Assembly (NCBI GenBank): GCA_946629205.1
Contig: CAMOXP010000074.1
Location: 1-6,810 of the forward strand
Reading direction: 5' to 3'
DNA length: 6,810 nucleotides
Source of the DNA: an uncultured Bacillota bacterium
Lineage (GTDB): Bacteria > Bacillota > Clostridia > Peptostreptococcales > Anaerovoracaceae
The notes below the pieces were generated by a model. That model made no database searches, had not been told where the DNA came from, and saw only the letters and a program-made list of their open reading frames with translations. Shown here one piece after another: positions 4,919 to 6,810 of the stretch (position 1 is the stretch's first letter; each line of letters begins with the position of its first letter). The position numbers and the translations under genes were made by a program.

Positions 4919-5494
4919 ATGATCCACATCATCGCCAACGGATTCGGAGTACTGTCCACACTGTGCTTCATCGCATCCTTCCAGGTAAAATCGAATAAAG
5001 GACTGTATCTCATCCAGTCGGTTGCCAACGTATTCTACGGCATCCAGTTTTATCTGCTGGGCGCAACAGGCGGACTCTTCAATATGGGTATGCAGATCGT
5101 GCGGAACCTGCTTCTCTGCAAGAAGGAAGAGTGGAAGTGGCTCCGGCATCCGGCGATGGCGCCGCTGCTGTGCGTGCCGAGTCTGATCTATATGATCATC
5201 ACATGGAACAGCTTGCTGGATCTGCTCCCGTTCATTGCGATGACGGTGGGAACCTTCGGATACTGGACAGACAGCGCGAAGAAGCTCCGCATCGCGGAAC
5301 TGTTCGGTGTATCACCGGCGTGGATGACTTACGACATGATCGAGGGAGCCTACGGCGGCGTGCTGAACGAACTGGTCATTCTGGCGTCCATCGTTTTCTC
5401 GATCATCCGCTTCGGATGGAAGGGCCTGGACGACCCGAGCTTCGCAGGAAAAGAATCGCAGATTAAAGCAGGAGGAGAGTCATGCCTGGAGTAG
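4919..5494 (+). CDS. YgjV-like inner membrane protein
   Basis: A 191-residue polytopic membrane protein of the Imp-YgjV type (function unknown). Predicted membrane segments are at about 4-23, 30-58, 78-95, 99-117 and 147-165. The N-terminal half IHIIANGFGVLSTLCFIASF, then SVANVFYGIQFYLLGATGG and QIVRN, carries the family pattern. The C-terminus from about 167 is hydrophilic. I start at the ATG at 4919 because AAGGAG (4906-4911) is seven bases upstream; an in-frame ATG at 4889 has no such site and adds a polar tail. The last 13 bases overlap the DUF554 gene, and the AGGAGG serving that gene lies within this one, so the two are translationally coupled. The divergent LysR gene and its operator point to regulated expression. 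A joint transport role is a guess. Confidence 0.75.
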   Translation: MIHIIANGFGVLSTLCFIASFQVKSNKGLYLIQSVANVFYGIQFYLLGATGGLFNMGMQIVRNLLLCKKEEWKWLRHPAMAPLLCVPSLIYMIITWNSLLDLLPFIAMTVGTFGYWTDSAKKLRIAELFGVSPAWMTYDMIEGAYGGVLNELVILASIVFSIIRFGWKGLDDPSFAGKESQIKAGGESCLE

Positions 5495-6204
5495 GAACAT
5501 TGATCGATATGTCAGGGATCATCGCCGGCGGCGCTACGGCGCTGGCCTTCGGGAGACTGTTCTCTGAGCAAATGAAGAACATGATGATGACGGTCTGCGG
5601 GATCTCCGTGTTCGTCATCGGCATCACCGGGATCATGCAGGGAATGCTGACCGTATCCGGCGGAGCGGTTTCTGTGAACGGCTCCATTCCGCTCCTCATC
5701 AGTCTGGTGGCAGGCACGGTGATCGGGGAACTGCTTGGAATAGAGAAGCAAATCGCGAACCTGGGAGGCCGTATGCAAAAGCAATTCGCAGGCGGAGAGA
5801 GCGGAAACTTCGCGGACGGCTTCGTGAAAGCATCTATGGTCGTCGGCGTCGGCGCCATGGCTGTGATGGGACCGATTACAGAGGGCCTTTACGGCGACCA
5901 CTCCATGCTCATCGCAAAAGCGCTGTTCGATTTTGTGATCATCATGGTGCTGACCGTGCCGTACGGCAAAGGCTGCCTCTTCGCTTCTCTGCCGGTGGGC
6001 GTCCTGCAGGGGAGTCTGACCTTGCTCGCCTGCCAGGCGAAGGCCTTTCTCACGGACGCGGCGCTGGCATCCCTGACTACGACAGGATCCATTATGATCC
6101 TGTGCCTGGGGATCAATCTGATCTGGAACAAAGAGATCCGTGTCGCGAATATGCTGCCGATGGTCGTGATAGGTGTGGCATTATCCTATATACCTGGGTT
6201 ATAA
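5482..6204 (+). CDS. DUF554 family membrane protein (YdfK/YqgA type)
   Basis: A 240-residue polytopic membrane protein. It follows the DUF554 pattern throughout: GTLIDMSGIIAGGATALAFG near the N-terminus, a central IGELLGIEKQIANLG (81-95), GFVKASMVVGVGAMAVMGPITEGLYGD (113-139) with AKALFD (145-150), VGVLQGSLTLLA (172-183), and the closing INLIWNKEIRVANMLP (211-226). About seven membrane segments can be drawn. The family has no settled biochemical function; a transporter has been suspected. The start at 5482 follows AGGAGG inside the end of the ygjV-like gene. It is full length. The stop codon overlaps a TATAAT that may serve the next gene. Confidence 0.88.
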   Translation: MPGVGTLIDMSGIIAGGATALAFGRLFSEQMKNMMMTVCGISVFVIGITGIMQGMLTVSGGAVSVNGSIPLLISLVAGTVIGELLGIEKQIANLGGRMQKQFAGGESGNFADGFVKASMVVGVGAMAVMGPITEGLYGDHSMLIAKALFDFVIIMVLTVPYGKGCLFASLPVGVLQGSLTLLACQAKAFLTDAALASLTTTGSIMILCLGINLIWNKEIRVANMLPMVVIGVALSYIPGL

Positions 6205-6205
6205 T
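6200..6205 (+). promoter_or_regulatory. Possible -10 element of the Nim-like gene
   Basis: TATAAT at 6200-6205 overlaps the DUF554 stop codon (6202-6204). Its start of transcription near 6212 would give a 25-base leader with AGGAGGG at 6222-6228. No good -35 is present 16-18 bases upstream (it would lie at 6176-6183), so the gene may instead be read through from the DUF554 operon, 32 bases upstream. Confidence 0.3.
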
Positions 6206-6236
6206 CAGATCAGTACAGAACAGGAGGGAATAGAAC

Positions 6237-6722
6237 ATGTTTAGGAAGATGAGAAGATTCAAGCAGCAGATCACAGATGAAGAGTGCGTTAAGGTGCTGA
6301 AAGAAGCGAAGCGCGGCATACTCAGCGTCATAGGAGACGACGGCTATCCTTACGGTCTGCCGGTCAGTCACTGGTACAATGAAGCGGATGGAAAGATCTA
6401 TTTCCACGGCGCGAAGTCAGGACATAAGTTAGACGCGGTCAAGGCCTGCGACAAGGTATCGTTTTGCTGCATGGACGAAGGATACACAGAAGGGGACGAC
6501 TGGGCGCTGAACATCAAGAGCGTCATCACCTTCGGGAGGATCAGATTCTTCACCTATGAAGAAGAACCGGAGAAGGTCAGGGAAATCTGCATCGGCATCA
6601 GCGCCAAGTTCACAGATGATCCGAATTACGCAGACGATGAAATCGCCAAAGTCGGCAAGAACGTCATGTGCTTTGAGATCACACCGGAACACATGACAGG
6701 CAAACTGGTCAACGAGGCGTAA
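6237..6722 (+). CDS. Pyridoxamine 5'-phosphate oxidase-fold flavoprotein, Nim-like
   Basis: A 161-residue protein of the split-barrel FMN-binding family (Pyridox_ox_2/NimA-like). Marks are MRRFKQQITDEECVKVLKEA (5-24), RGILSVIGDDGYPYGLPVSHWY (26-47), KIYFHGAKSGHKLDAV (53-68), KVSFCCM (73-79) and SVITFGRIRF (95-104). The PYGLPVS and FHGAKSGHK segments line the FMN site in relatives. The family includes Nim proteins linked to nitroimidazole reduction, but most such genes in anaerobes are general flavin reductases of unknown substrate, so no resistance claim is justified. AGGAGGG (6222-6228) precedes the ATG at 6237. It sits 32 bases after the DUF554 gene and is followed by a terminator, so it is either the last gene of that operon or a single gene. 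Complete and ordinary in length. Confidence 0.85.
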   Translation: MFRKMRRFKQQITDEECVKVLKEAKRGILSVIGDDGYPYGLPVSHWYNEADGKIYFHGAKSGHKLDAVKACDKVSFCCMDEGYTEGDDWALNIKSVITFGRIRFFTYEEEPEKVREICIGISAKFTDDPNYADDEIAKVGKNVMCFEITPEHMTGKLVNEA

Positions 6723-6748
6723 ACGATTATTAGGGCTGATTGTCAGGA

Positions 6749-6781
6749 GGAGGTTCCTTACGCGAGGACCTCCTTCTTTTA
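6749..6781 (+). terminator. Intrinsic terminator
   Basis: The left arm AGGAGGTTCCT (6749-6759) pairs with AGGACCTCCT (6766-6775), with one bulged T and a six-base loop (TACGCG). A T-rich tract, TCTTTT (6776-6781), follows. It ends the rightward transcription unit about 27 bases after the Nim-like stop codon. The last 29 bases of the window (6782-6810) show nothing recognisable. Confidence 0.88.
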
Positions 6782-6810
6782 TTCTGCAGATACTTTTATC
6801 CGCTGGTTTC

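Noticed and set aside
6237..6722. Nitroimidazole resistance (nim) gene
   Set aside because: The fold matches, but most members of this broad family are not resistance genes and nothing here singles it out.

Overview
The window looks like chromosomal DNA from an anaerobic Clostridia-type member of the Bacillota. The signs are strong AGGAGG-type ribosome binding sites before nearly every gene, short gaps, and a gene set (laccase-domain PgeF, DUF554, YgjV, a Nim-like flavin protein, a DUF6506-like protein) familiar from gut Clostridia. I cannot name the species. The first ~840 bases are visibly more AT-rich than the genes on the right; two sampled 60-base blocks there have about 42-47% G+C, against about 62% in a sampled block of the DUF554 gene.

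Layout. (1) 41-839 (+): a complete MntA/HepT toxin-antitoxin pair. The antitoxin is a nucleotidyltransferase with an XRE-type helix-turn-helix fused to its N-terminus; the HEPN toxin gene overlaps it by 14 bases. (2) 840-1500: about 660 bases with no convincing full gene. They hold two palindromes near 851-899, an ordered array of inverted 8-base repeats (1012-1282), and a 14-codon open frame behind a perfect ribosome binding site, probably the stub of a lost gene. (3) 2862-1501 (-): a two-gene operon with its own promoter, encoding a duplicated-domain DUF6506-like protein and a short-chain dehydrogenase. (4) 3008-3880 (+): pgeF, divergent from that operon. (5) 4771-3893 (-): a LysR-type regulator, convergent with pgeF (12 bases between stop codons). 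(6) 4919-6204 (+): YgjV-like and DUF554 membrane proteins, overlapping by 13 bases and divergent from lysR. A LysR-type operator sits in the shared gap at about -64 from the predicted start of transcription. (7) 6237-6722 (+): a pyridoxamine-phosphate-oxidase-fold (Nim-like) protein, then a clear intrinsic terminator.

The most unusual item is the array at 1012-1282. It has nine exact copies of TCTCWGAC in strictly alternating orientation, plus degenerate copies at both ends. They form five or six inverted pairs with variable inner gaps (4, 15, 36, 4 and 6 bases), yet every pair is separated from the next by exactly 21 bases. I do not recognise it as a known element. The left third (toxin-antitoxin pair, array, gene stub) reads as an accessory region next to ordinary metabolic and housekeeping genes.
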